From contig WTXI01000109.1 in the NCBI GenBank assembly GCA_022376515.1, forward strand, positions 52,334 through 116,333: a DNA stretch of 64,000 nt, written 5' to 3'. Under the pieces are notes generated by a model, which was not told where the DNA came from, searched no databases, and saw only the letters and a list, made by a program, of their open reading frames with translations. This DNA comes from Lactifluus volemus (lineage: Eukaryota > Basidiomycota > Agaricomycetes > Russulales > Russulaceae). Positions within the stretch are counted from its first letter, which is position 1; each line of letters begins with the position of its first letter. This document shows, piece after piece, positions 8,904 to 19,767 of the stretch. The translations under genes and the position numbers were made by a program.

Positions 8904-11576
8904 CCAGGGGTTATCGACCACCCGCAGACGGACTATGTTTTGATGATGCTGCCCATGGCAGCAGGCAGAGACGGGCTGGTGCGTCGGATGGATGGTTAGG
9001 CTCACCCCCCAAGCCGAGATGGTAAGATTGATCCTGGTTTCCTCCCTGCCTGACACTGATATATTGTAGCCCCCTCCACTGATTGTCGAGGAAGATAGAT
9101 ATGCTACTGTTCCAGCAGTGCTTCAAGCATACCCACCAGGTATGTCTGTTGCTGATTCTCTGCCTGTGACTAACCACCAACAGCCCTGGCCGTCAGATGC
9201 ATCCTCTCACCCTTGACACTGCCACCACCACCACCAGTGCGCGTTAGAATAAGTATGTACTGCGGACTTTCTTCCCGTTTTGGGCAGACCGGATACCCAA
9301 ATGTAGTATGCTGGAAGATTTAAAGGACGTTATCGAGCCGCTAACGGCGTTTGTGGGGCTTCAACCATGACGTTTGCCAACCATGGCTTTGTCTCTTCCC
9401 CATATTCCTTTATTCTTCCAACATTGCTTTCATCGTGGCCTCAATCCGCCATGCATCCTCATATCAGTGCTCATTCTTGGTCTTGGTCACCTTGTTGCAC
9501 CCCAAATCTTTGTACCTGCACATCCAATACTCATAACTCCTGTACATTTGATCCTTCTGGCATCTGGACCCTTCCTCCCACCAACGAGCCGCCTCCTATG
9601 TTGACCTACGGCTGTAACATGGACACGGACTTGTCTCAGGATCGGCTCTCCTTCTCTCCCTCCACCGTCTCCGTTTCTATTTCCCTATCCTCCCCACTCT
9701 CCATCCTTCCCATCCTCCTCTCTACCTCAACCAGTACCCCTTCCCGTGTCTACTTTCCAACCCCGCATGTCTCACTGGAGAGCATTTGTCCTTGTTAGGT
9801 CTTGATAGCATCATAGAAAAAGTAGTGTGATAATTGAAGCTCTGAATGGAGAAATGAATGAAAACAAGCGGGGAAAGTGAGAGAATGCGAAAATGCACGC
9901 AAAAACGAAAGAGAACGAAAAAGGGAAAAACTGATGCCCTCACTGCATTCTATTTGAAGTGTTCAAGTCCCTCGTACAAAGTAACTGTTTGTATGATTAC
10001 AGGTCGAGGTATTAAGTTGAAACGTGAGAAAAAATCATGATGGTATCAACAAGACGAGATGACGCTCAGGCATGTTCAATCCTCATGTGAGGCATTGGCC
10101 TCGTAAAAACGTGAGGGGGCCTCAAAAAATTGTAGGGCTATCCTAAGACAGCCTGGGCGTCCACCCCCAGTGGGGAGCGTCTATGATCCAGCCCGGGTTG
10201 CCCTCAGGGCGCCGATAACGATAGCAGCACTTTCAATTCTTCGGGCTCCTCTGACCTAGCAGAGTCGTTCTTCTCGGCATCCAGTATCTCATCCCAAAGC
10301 ACCAATACATTCCAACAAAAAGTAATCACTTGTATTTTTCATCCTTTCTGTATTGAACTTGTTGATCACAATTGTACAATACCATGCATTCTCATCTCTG
10401 AGAGAAAAGTCAAATGCGAAGTAGTACAAGACCTAGCCTGCTCTAGCAAACTTCGATGTCGATAACGACAATCACTTAACGGAACACACGGAGAAATTGC
10501 GGAAAGACGAACCTCTGTGGTCACTTTGGAAGCATTTGCCTCCACAGACTTCGACACGCCAGCCGGCCGCGATGGCACGTTGAAGATACCCAGACTCAAC
10601 TTGTATATCTGCTTCGATAGCATCAATCGTGGCCCTCTTTTCTCGGGTATGGCATTCGAACGCTGCTCGAGGTATCAGCATTTCATGTTAGCCCGGAGGA
10701 GCTATAAACGACACCTACCATCAGCACTTGCTGAGTTCAGCGTATGAGTTTGCCGTGTGATTTCGGTGGGGCATGTTGGCAACTTGACAGGGATGTTGGA
10801 ACGAGGGTTTGCATGCTCGAGAAACCTTCAAGGACCTCGTCGCTGACATGATGGACTGCGTCCTCCGGTCCAACAGCAAAAATTGTAGCGAGCTTCGGGG
10901 CACTAGCTGAAGGTTAGAACCCACGGAATCTATGTGGTGCCCCGGCGGACCCCCCAATGAGAATCCCCGCTACCACCCGCAACGTCGAACTGCGCGAAGA
11001 TGAAGATGGCATGACAGGTTCGTCGTCGCATATGCGGCGTCCCTCCGGTATAAACCCCGCCGATCTAGCGAACATCCTCACCGAGATCGTACCGTTCGCG
11101 CCTCCACAGATCCGAAAGCACCGCATGAGTCTTAATGACTCAGATGTTTTCTTCTTCACCGCCCTGCACCAATAACCAACCCAAAAAACAAAGTTTTAGA
11201 CATAACCCACCAATGGATAGGTGAGGAAACGCACCTTGTCTGGTTGGTGTTTGAGTGATTCGCCTTTTTGATGTCCGGCTCAGTTCAATCACGAGGTACC
11301 GGGTATTTTAAAACAATCCTTCATCATGCTATGACTCGGCACGTTTGAGCTCGCCTTGAAATGCACACACGTCCGCGTCCCATGCTCTCAAACTCGGCTT
11401 GCCCGAGGGCAGCCCGAAAGTCCGCGATGGTGTCTTGTACTATTCATTATGAAGCCGGATGCATGCCCGAGTGTGCAACACTTTGAATGAGCCTGGTTGG
11501 AGAAGTAGGCAAGACTCGGTATCGATGAGGGCGTCATCGTGGCAGGAAAGCTGCAGGAAGTCGGCGTCGGCCGCGG
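8904..11576. other. Region without a supportable gene
   Basis: No long coding frame with convincing codon use. 9360-9790 is CT-rich and gives a low-complexity Ser/Pro/Leu ORF, probably spurious. 10090-10140 has short palindromes around GAGGCATTGGCCTC. A 72-codon plus-strand ORF at 10957-11175 is unrecognised. Confidence 0.5.
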
Positions 11577-11942
11577 TCACTGGCAGCGGTGTTGCCAGAT
11601 GGATTCAGGTTCGGAACCAAATCTGACCCCGGCCAGTCTAAACGTTGGGTTTTCCGGTTCGAGGTCTCGGTCGCCCGATGCCGAGAAGTGTGTCGAGGGA
11701 ATAGGTACGCCCTTTAACCCATTCAACACGTGCGCCTTGTACAGCACCGAAAGGAAGGACCGTGCCATCTGCGGGGGAAACGAGAGCAGAGTCAGTGACG
11801 GGATGAGCCTGGAGCAAGGGAATGATAAAAGAAAGCCAAGAGAAGAATACTCACGAAGGTCTGCAGGCTCGATTTCTGTAAGGTCAAGCCGAAAGGGGGG
11901 TGTAAAGCTTGAAGCCCGGTCGAAGCCAGACTGGCAGCTCAA
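11577..11942 (-). CDS. Possible small hypothetical protein, 121 codons
   Basis: One open frame. The downstream half, from an internal ATG near 11805 (MARSFLSVLYKAH...), has a strong preference for G/C at third positions. That ATG follows a pyrimidine-rich stretch ending CCCCCGCAG, and a GTGAGT lies upstream, so the region may hold an intron followed by an exon rather than a single-exon gene. Another frame across the same putative exon is also open. No domain recognised. Confidence 0.25.
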   Translation of the reverse strand: MSCQSGFDRASSFTPPFRLDLTEIEPADLREYSSLGFLLSFPCSRLIPSLTLLSFPPQMARSFLSVLYKAHVLNGLKGVPIPSTHFSASGDRDLEPENPTFRLAGVRFGSEPESIWQHRCQ

Positions 11943-12045
11943 ATGAGTTGAGCCAGCCCCAGAGGCGAGAGAGATTTCAGAGGGCGAGCACCTGTCAAAG
12001 GGGGGGAGACAAAAGTTGTTTTAGCGGAGCAACTATATACAAGTC

Positions 12046-12330
12046 TGCATTCAGAGCACCAACTGCCAGGTTAATGGCCTGCATTCTGTCATCCCATCCA
12101 GGGTCCAATTTTTTTTACATCCTCGTGGATCTGTCATATTCCTGACAACGAAATATACCAGCCATAATTGTTAAGTACGGGGGCGGGAGGGACTAACTAA
12201 GGAGGAGGGCACGTCGGGGCGTCACAGTGACAGTCACATTCGTGAGTGCGTGACATCGGGGTTCTCCGACGCGTGGGAACGTATCTGGATGGTTGGTGGT
12301 AACAAAAACTGTTACCAAATGAGGAAAGCT
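12046..12330. repeat. Dispersed repeat, copy 1
   Basis: Shares about 250 bp of clear similarity with 23079-23340, from the segment reading agcaccaactgccaggttaa through gacagtcacattcgtg to the GGTTCTCCG(A)CGCGTGGGAACGTA segment. Probably a non-autonomous transposon or LTR remnant; no coding capacity and no confident termini. Confidence 0.6.
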
Positions 12331-12393
12331 TATATAAGATCACACCGTCACACCGAGCGCCCACAGACCAAGAAAGGAAAGCGTACGTATGGG

Positions 12394-12620
12394 TCACTCA
12401 ATGTAACGCTTGCGAGGTGCGCCTCCCGCCGCCACCCAAAATAGGACAGATGTCGGGAGTTTGGGCGCGATCTGAGGAAAAGAAATTGAAATATCTACAT
12501 TCTCTATCGTATTTACAAAGTGTTTAGCAACCGGGCATGTCATCCTCTGACATTTAGGACATGTGGGTGTAGCGGATGAGTACCCATCAAGCAGTCTTCC
12601 GGCATCAATGACAACGCTAA
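12394..12620 (-). CDS. Possible exon with a CxxC motif
   Basis: The minus-strand frame is open for about 75 codons and ends at the TGA at 12394-12396. It includes GRLLDGYSSATPTCPKCQRM followed by TCPVAK, a cysteine arrangement suggestive of a zinc-binding site. No start codon is assigned. It may be a transposon remnant. Confidence 0.2.
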
Positions 12621-12930
12621 ATAAATGCCTCTATGGCAATGACAGCATTTGCGCAACAGCAACCACATGGGTGCTTAAGGGCAGGTAGCCTTGGCTTTGT
12701 CCAAATGCCGTGTATCATTTCCAAGTTCATCCATTCTGTAGGGATAATTTCTGTTAGCCGTTTTTTCACGACACTAAATAAATGCCTCTACAGCGATGAC
12801 AGCGTTTGCGCAGCAGCAACCACATGGGTGCTTAAGGGCAGGTAGCCTTGGCTTTGTCCAAATGCCGTGTATCATTGCCAAGTTCATCCATTCTGTCGGG
12901 ATAATTCATGAGCCATTTTTTCACGCAATC
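12617..12930. repeat. Tandem duplication of ~157 bp
   Basis: Two adjacent copies, 12617-12773 and 12774-12930, each starting ctaaataaatgcctcta and ending in a GGGATAAT...TTTTTTCACG segment. They differ at several positions. Just upstream of the Mutator-like transposase. Confidence 0.8.
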
Positions 12931-13018
12931 CAGGCCCTTGACCCCTGGGCACCCCTTTTACCATCCCATGTCTACGTTATCTCACCTGTGTGAAGTCCCC
13001 CCTACCATTGTAGCAATC

Positions 13019-16000
13019 ATGCCAGACACTCAGCCCATTATAGGGGATTCATGGCGTGATAATGTTAAGGTATGTCATATTAATGCGTATACATGACAAA
13101 TGGTTCCTTACATGGCTATACACATGTAGGTATCGACTCAGAGTCTTTGGTGTGACGCGACACAAGCCCAAGCAATAAAAAGACTTCACGATGAAGGGCT
13201 GGTCATCCGTCAGACATTCTCAGACTCCACTACTTCACAAACATCAGCAAATGACGTACTTTCCCGTAATGGCCTGGATGAAGGGAGTTTGAAGCAGCTT
13301 GAGCGACGCTGGATGAAAGTGTGGTCATTAAATTGGCAATCAAAGAAGGGGAAAGCTAAACGCATACTTTTCCAATGGTACTTTATTTACGCACTTGCAT
13401 GTGATTAATGGAATATCATCAATTGTCCCCCTATAGCAGTTGTGGGTACAACACTGAAGCTTGTCAGGAAGCTAAACAAAATAAATCACATCAACTCACA
13501 ACGACACGATGCGCACCATATGACTTCACCGGATGCTTGGCTCACGCCGACGTCACATACGAGGTATCATCGGGTCGGATAGGTCGGATTATCGGCTACT
13601 TTGAGCATAATTTCGGATGCCAAACTGGCATAATGAAGCGACTGCCGCCTGTACCACTACATCCTCATGTTTTCGAAGTTGCATTAGAACAGCTAGAGGA
13701 AGGAGCCAAGTACGTACCAAATACAATTGCATCGAGATAAGCTCATTGTATCTTGATTGCAGTATCACTGCCATTCAAAGACGAAACCTAGACATGTGCC
13801 ATCGGCAAGAGTATCGCAATCAGTGATCAACTCACCCATCCCAGGCAAACTATCGATTTAACTTCCAAAAAACAGATTTCAAACAGTTATATGTCCTGCA
13901 TTATAGATCTCAAGGGATCAATATCTCCAAGCACGCAGAAGATAACGTTCATGACTGGTTAAATCCCCACTCTCCTAACTTCAATATAGACATTGCCAAA
14001 TCTGTATTCCACTACAGCGCAAGAGTCCAGCACAGCGATCGATTTGAAGTGTTCATATCAACAAAGGAGATGGAGGACGCAGCGTGGTCCTATGTCCACA
14101 ACTCACAGCTCATCCTTGATGGTACATTTGGTGTCTCCTCATCAAGACTGCTACTTTGGATCGCAATGGGGTTAGATCACCAGGGGAAAGGCTTACCCGT
14201 CGCGATGTTTCTGTTTTCTGCACCTGCAGGGGTCCTTGCAACTCATGCCGGATACGACACGCAAGTTCTCACTCACCTTCTCAAAACCTGGAAAGATTGG
14301 TTGTCTTCCCGTGAATTGGCTAGGAACCGCGTGTTTGAGCCACGAGTGGCCATCACAGACACTGATGCCAAGGAGCGAGGCGCTTTGACATACACCTGGC
14401 CTTCCATAGTGCTCTTGCTGTGCAAGTTCCACATGCGACAATGTTGGTCTAACAAGCGGCAAGCTATGCTGAAGAGGGACAGTTCCCTGAGTGCGCATGT
14501 TATTGAGCGCCTGCGGAGTCTAGAGTTGTCGTAAGTCAGGTCTTTCTGATCGACATATGCAGATAGCCATACTTACCTTAACAAAGTTTACTAGGCAGCA
14601 CCACTTATCAAAGTGCCATGTCGCTCATCCACACAGAACACAGCCACTTGCTCGGCCTGGTGGTTGATGACAATAGCACAATAACCATTAATGGAAGTAT
14701 GACGTACCTGGCATACCTGTGCAATTACTGGATGAAAGAGGAGCTGTGGCAATCCTGGTCGCTCCATGGACGAATCAAAGCAGCATCACGCCTTGGAATC
14801 CCCGTCGAGGGAGTGCTCCCGACGACAAATCACCTAGAAGTTCTCAATAGGATAATCAAGAAGAAGTACTTGCCTCAATGGCAGCGCTCCGGAAACCGGC
14901 TTCGGTTCGACGTCCTAGTTTTTCATCTTGTCCGACACATCCTACCCTATCTATATGCTCAGGTCCGTCAACGAGATAATGCAGCTGCATGGAAAGCTGC
15001 TCAATTTGCCACCGCCGCCGGGGGTGTGACGCCGTCGAGGAAGCATGAATCTGGGGGGACGCTCACCAACAACACATCAGCGCCTTTTTTTTGGTTTGAA
15101 GAGGACATTCGCCGAGATGGTCTGGCCACTGGGATCCTTCAAGGAAGGCAACTCTTGATAATTCCTAGTAGCCACCCAACTGAGGTCTGGGCAACTTGCG
15201 CAACATCATCATCCAATCCTGATGATCCGTCACATGAACGGTATTGGCTCACCTACAATTTAGAGGGCACCGCCACGTGTACCTGCCCTGACTGGCTGAA
15301 GCGTGGGGGAGCATGCAAGCACCTGCGGGCACTGCGACGACATGTCCGTTATCAGATGGAGATACGACAGGTAACCTGCGATGACAAATTTCCTGCATCT
15401 CTGCAGGAGGCACAAGATAAGCACGCTGTGCTCGGAGACCAAGTTGATCCACCTACTCAACCCGTTTCTGTGAGCCTATATCCCAACGGCTATGCAAACC
15501 CAACGCCACCACCTACTATGGTACCATCAGCCCTCCCGGAAGTACCGCTAGAAATGGAATTGGGGAACGTACCAACTCTCCTGAACTCGGAAATTGAGAT
15601 TGCGGCTCAAATGTATTCTGTCGATATGGGCTCCGATATTGATGGCCCACAGGACGACGCAGAGGGTGGCGGTGATACGTGCCACGATGATGATATGTCA
15701 CAGGTAGTCCTCCCCAATCGTACCAGGGTTGAACTGATTCTAAAGATGGGTTAGCAAAGCAGCAATATCCGTGGCGTTACTACCCAACTCAATCAGCGCC
15801 TCGCGTTCGATATCAAAGCCATTATCCCGAGGTTGTACGACATCCACACGAATATCTGTGAATTGGCGACAATCGAGAGGACAGACGACATTCAAACCCT
15901 TGAAACGATCATGCATAAGGTGCACAATCAACTTAAGATCAGGTCTCAACAGAAAGTCGAATCGGAGACTTACGATTCCCTAAACCCTGAAACAAAAGAG

Positions 16001-16096
16001 GTCCAGCGCATCACAACCCCACAGAGGAAAATCAGGCCACTGCCCCCTTCCCCAGAGGCCAGGCAAATACGCAAAAAGTCACGCAAGACATTCTGA
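13019..16096 (+). pseudogene. Mutator-like (MULE) transposase with two nonsense codons
   Basis: Five exons fit splice signals and frame: 13019-13069, 13130-13377, 13437-13709, 13763-14530 and 14599-16096. The N-terminal part has a Cys/His pattern (CSCGYN...C, then TTTRCAPYDFTGC). The catalytic domain has LDGTFG (first Asp near 14118), ITDTD (near 14358), CKFHMRQCW, and TTNHLEVLNR carrying the expected Glu near 14837. A SWIM zinc finger CxC...CKH follows at about 15278-15325. This order is that of MULE transposases. Two in-frame stops interrupt it: TGA at 13824-13826 and TAG at 15752-15754. Coding continues in the same frame after each, so it is probably a recently inactivated copy. Terminal inverted repeats were not found. 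Confidence 0.88.
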
Positions 16097-16214
16097 AATG
16101 GTCAAAGTGTAATGTGATACGAAGGAGGAGGAGGAAGGAGGAATACGTACCGCAAATATACCCAGAAACGTTTTCTTTTGATACCTGTCTGAAATGGAGA
16201 TGAAGACCGCGAAG

Positions 16215-16562
16215 GAGAGAGGGAGCGGGCAACAGACATCCCTCCTAGACAGCCAGACAATGTGTCGAGGCTGCCCTCGGATGGCGCCGTGCATATGTGG
16301 GAAGCATGCCTTGTCCAGCTGTCCTTGAGGCGTCTGGGGATAGGGATAGGGAGGTGGGGTGCAACAGACATTCTATTCAAGACAATCAGACAACTCGTCA
16401 AGATTGCTCGGAATAGACGCTGTGCGGATGTGGCCAAGTGAGCGGGAACTTGTGCGTGCATCATCGAGGCTTCCAGCTAGGGGAGGGGGTGCAACAGGCT
16501 TTCCACCCGAGGCAGTCTGACAACGAGTCGTGACTGCTCGAGATGGAAGCTGTGCGGAAGGA
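16215..16562 (-). repeat. Left array of an inverted tandem repeat (3 diverged units)
   Basis: Three units start near 16229, 16361 and 16491 at GCAACA(G), spaced 130-132 bp. Their reverse complement matches the 126 bp repeat at 16843-17200: both share TGTTGCACCCCCTC, TCCGCAC and a CTCGAG region. Confidence 0.65.
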
Positions 16563-16842
16563 CATCGTACAGAGAATCAGTGGAGACTTAGACATGGTGG
16601 CGAGAAGTTCCTGTTATAGCGTGGATAATATTGCCCCAGCTATCTCACGGTCGCGGCTCAAGTGGTGTTTGAATGTTCAAATGTTCAAATGTTCAAACGT
16701 TCAAGTCGTCATCCTTTCAATCCCTTTTCCTCCTCCCGCACCCGCAACTCTTCAACTTCAACCTCGTCCTTCTTTTCATAGTTCACGTCACGCCTCTCTC
16801 CGTCAAACACTTGCAATTTCGACACGTCTCACGGTTCACACA

Positions 16843-17205
16843 CAGTCCGCACGGGACTACTCTCGAGTCGCCTTGACACGTTGTCTGGTGACTTCGGGGT
16901 GGATCATTTGTTGCACCCCCTCTTTCCGTCCTGCGTCTTCAAGTCCTCGACACGTCGCACGGTTCACACAGTCCGCACGAGACTACTCTCGAGTCACCTT
17001 GACACGTTGTCTGGTGACTTTGGGGTGGATCATTTGTTGCACCCCCTCTTTCCGTCCTGCATCTTCAAGTCCTCGACACGTCGCACGGTTCACACAGTCC
17101 GCACGAGACTACTCTCGAGTCACCTTGACACATTGTCTGGTGACTTTGGGGTGGATCATTTGTTGCACCCCCTCTTTCCGTCCTGCGTCTTCAAGTCCTT
17201 CGATC
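16843..17205 (+). repeat. Right array: three 126 bp direct repeats
   Basis: Units start at 16843, 16969 and 17095, each beginning cagtccgcacg. They are nearly identical and a multiple of three long, which keeps spurious ORFs open. The array lies upstream of the gene at 17441. With the left array it could fold into a long hairpin across a ~280 bp centre that contains four ATGTTCAA-like octamers at 16671-16700. Confidence 0.85.
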
Positions 17206-17221
17206 TCCCCCCTCGGGTCCT

Positions 17222-17440
17222 GCACCACGTCAAACGTTTCCTTGCTAAGACTGCTTTTCTTTTTTTTTTTTTTCACGGTGAGTGTTCGTGAATGCTTTGT
17301 GTGATTGCTAGGCTGAAAGCAAAGTAGTATCTTCACCGCGTCAAAAATTTCCTCGCTACAACTGCATATTTTTTTTTTCACGGTATGTGTTCGTCGACAC
17401 TTTGTGTGATCGCTAGGCTGAAAGCAAGACCAGTATTCTC
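17222..17440 (+). repeat. Duplicated ~110 bp leader with a T-tract
   Basis: Two adjacent copies (about 17222-17332 and 17333-17440). Each has CACCRCGTCAAA, a long T-tract, TTCACGGT, then a GTG(A)TTGCTAG/GATCGCTAG segment and GCTGAAAGCAA. Each carries a GT...CTAG pair like a short intron. They end directly before the ATG at 17441 and are probably the 5' UTR/promoter of that gene. Confidence 0.7.
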
Positions 17441-19497
17441 ATGTCTTCTCCTCAACCCCCGTCTGTACACTACAAGTTCTGGGCTTCTGCCGATGACTGG
17501 CGTCCGGGCCACGTCATGCTGGCCGCCAACGTTGACTCCATCCCGTCTCCCCCGCCGCGGACCGTTCCTGTTGTCGGGGTGGATGGCTTGTGGGCCGAGC
17601 ATGAATGGACGCTCTACCCGCAGCCATTTCTCCCTGAATTTCCTTATCTCCCATGGATTCGGCTCCCCCCTCGCAACCCCCCTCACAACCCCCCCCATGA
17701 CATCCTTCGTTGTGCGGTGGACAAGAAGATGTGGAGGCCCCACGTATCCAAAACCAACATTCATCTGGTTCAGCCTGCGGTGCTGGATGACCTCCGAGCC
17801 AAGTTGGAAGCTGCCAAGGCTGCGGTAGAGATGCCGTTCCATGAGATCATAACTTCCCCTTGCCTCTCATCTGTCCAGCATCCGCGAAAAGCTTACGCCC
17901 GGGCCTTTGAGACCATCGATCGTCTCGAACGTGAATTTGACGCTTGGCGAGACTTTGTGGAAGTCTTCAGGAATGCCCAGCGTTCTCTCATTGAACTCTT
18001 CGCCTTTGCTGATTGGTGGGTGGACTTCAAGGCAGAAGAGTTTAGACCCCCTTTTCGTGCACCCACGCGGGGTGCGATATTCTATGACGAAGAACGTTAT
18101 GCTAGGCATGTGCAGTGGTCACTTGCCTCCTTCCTCCTCATCCCCTCTGCCACCTACTCTTTGGATCCTCGGAAGCGGATTCAACTGTCACCCCGCTCCC
18201 TGTCAAAGACAGAACCGATGACGCTTCGGCCACTGCTCCACTCCCTCCCACAATGGTACTATCCCCCGCACGTGGAGGATAGTCTTGCTGGATTTGAGAC
18301 TGCCGCTCGGGGATATGGTGATCGCTTGGACTCCTTCAGCCCAACGGAGGGCTACAAGTGACGCTTGGGGAAAGTGGAAAGTCAGCATCATGATGAAGGT
18401 TAGTTCGTATCGCTTCATCACCTGCTGCTCACACTTATGTCTTTCCCATAGACGGCCGGCGTGCAAAGCGGGCTAAAGTGTGGCAAGCTGCGCATCCTCA
18501 CTCATCCAACAATCTGGAGCTGCGCCGCAGCAAGGTCATAGACTCTGCACCAGTCTGGTTCCCCAAACGACAGGAGATATGGGATCGAGCGATGTTCTAT
18601 GTCAATCCCTTAAATATGGCCCAGGCACAGTCACCACGCCGCTTTGCATTCCCACCACTCCACCTCTTCTGGGGTGCTAAGGAAGAGAACCAGCGGACAT
18701 TCTACTACCACTATCTCCTTCTGCGCCGTGAACTCTCAATGCGTCCAGTGGATGGACTCCCTGGCCTTACCACAGCGGAGTGGAGGTCCATTTTAGGTCA
18801 CACCTATTGGAAGTCCATGTGGCCCAAGCCAGATCCCAATGACCCCTCGCGTACATCAAGTTTCGACCCCACCAAGTTCTGGATCTACGGCGGGCCCCTG
18901 TGTTTTACTGAGACAACGAATACTGCCATTACTGATCGTGGGGCCGATCCCACTACAGTTCTCGCTTGCAATTGTGAAGTTGAGATGGATACTGCGGATG
19001 ATGTCGATGTCCATCAGACCATCCTCTACCATCTCAACTTGAAACATGCGGTGGAAGAGATCAGGGAAATGGATCGCCTCCAGTTTCCACTCGATCAAGC
19101 AAAGTGATGGGATTATGGGGGACGAATGTCTGCCATCGACGGCATGACCGACATGTGGGGCCCAATCCGGAATGGCGGCGTCAAGTCGGGCTTCTTTGAG
19201 GATAAGACGGCATGGAGAACTTGGCTGCGCTGCCTGAGGGAAGTGGTAATGGAATGGGATGGGTTTGATGCGTGGGATTGGGGTAGTTTTACGGACATCA
19301 GGACCATGGGTATCAACAGACTTTCACAGACGGACTTTTACAAGCTCTCAGTGCATCTCCTCACTTTTTTCATCCACACATTTATTACGCGTCTTGGCTA
19401 CTACCCTTCCTTCCTATTACATCCTCCTATACTCGCTGGGCCCTGTTGCTCGAGGCACAGAAAGAAGTTTGCGACAGGACCTTTTGGACCCTTTTGA
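17441..19497 (+). pseudogene. Unrecognised Trp-rich fungal protein gene with two in-frame TGA codons
   Basis: The first exon starts at ATG 17441 (MSSPQPPSVHYKFW) and ends at 18398. A 53 bp intron (18399-18451, GTTAGT...ATAG) leads into the second exon. In this model a TGA at 18359-18361 interrupts exon 1 and a TGA at 19105-19107 interrupts exon 2. The frame continues coding-like after both: GKVESQHHDE... after the first, and WDYGG...MTDMWGPIRNGG...TAWRTWLRC after the second. The protein is rich in Trp, Pro and acidic residues, with a possible coiled segment DDLRAKLEAAKAAVE. No known domain is recognised. The downstream boundary is uncertain; the frame ends at 19497 but the last residues look non-coding. 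Confidence 0.6.
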
Positions 19498-19767
19498 TTC
19501 GCTACATACCTCGAAATGCATATTTTGTTTCTAATTGGACGTTTTTGCTTTCTACTCAATCCATTTGATTTGTGCGTTTGTTGTGGGCTCTCATGGTACT
19601 CATCACTTTCACGCCACTTAAGTCCCGATGGCGTGCAGGCTACTACAAACAAAGGTAAGTTTCATTTCGCATATTTGTATGAACCAACACTGATATAATC
19701 AATTTAGGTATCGTGCGAGACTTTGTTTGCTAAGTACAACGCTGGTATAACACTGATCTCAGGGTCA
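19498..19767. other. Intergenic; nothing recognised
   Basis: AT-rich spacer between the 3' end of the 17441 gene and the convergent 3' end of the zinc-finger gene. Confidence 0.5.

Noticed and set aside
9351..9798. 143-codon plus-strand ORF
   Set aside because: Ser/Pro/Leu low complexity from a CT-rich stretch; neighbouring frames are equally open.
10100..10230. Possible tRNA or structured RNA (GC-rich palindromic stretch)
   Set aside because: No cloverleaf with anticodon and T-arm could be drawn.
13824..13826. TGA read as selenocysteine or as part of a short intron in the MULE
   Set aside because: No plausible intron keeps phase (the only GT...AG pairs are 22-34 bp and out of frame), and fungi of this group do not use selenocysteine; nonsense is simpler.
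16543..17304. 253-codon ORF over the triple repeat
   Set aside because: The 126 bp unit is a multiple of three, so openness is automatic, and a second frame is also open across it.
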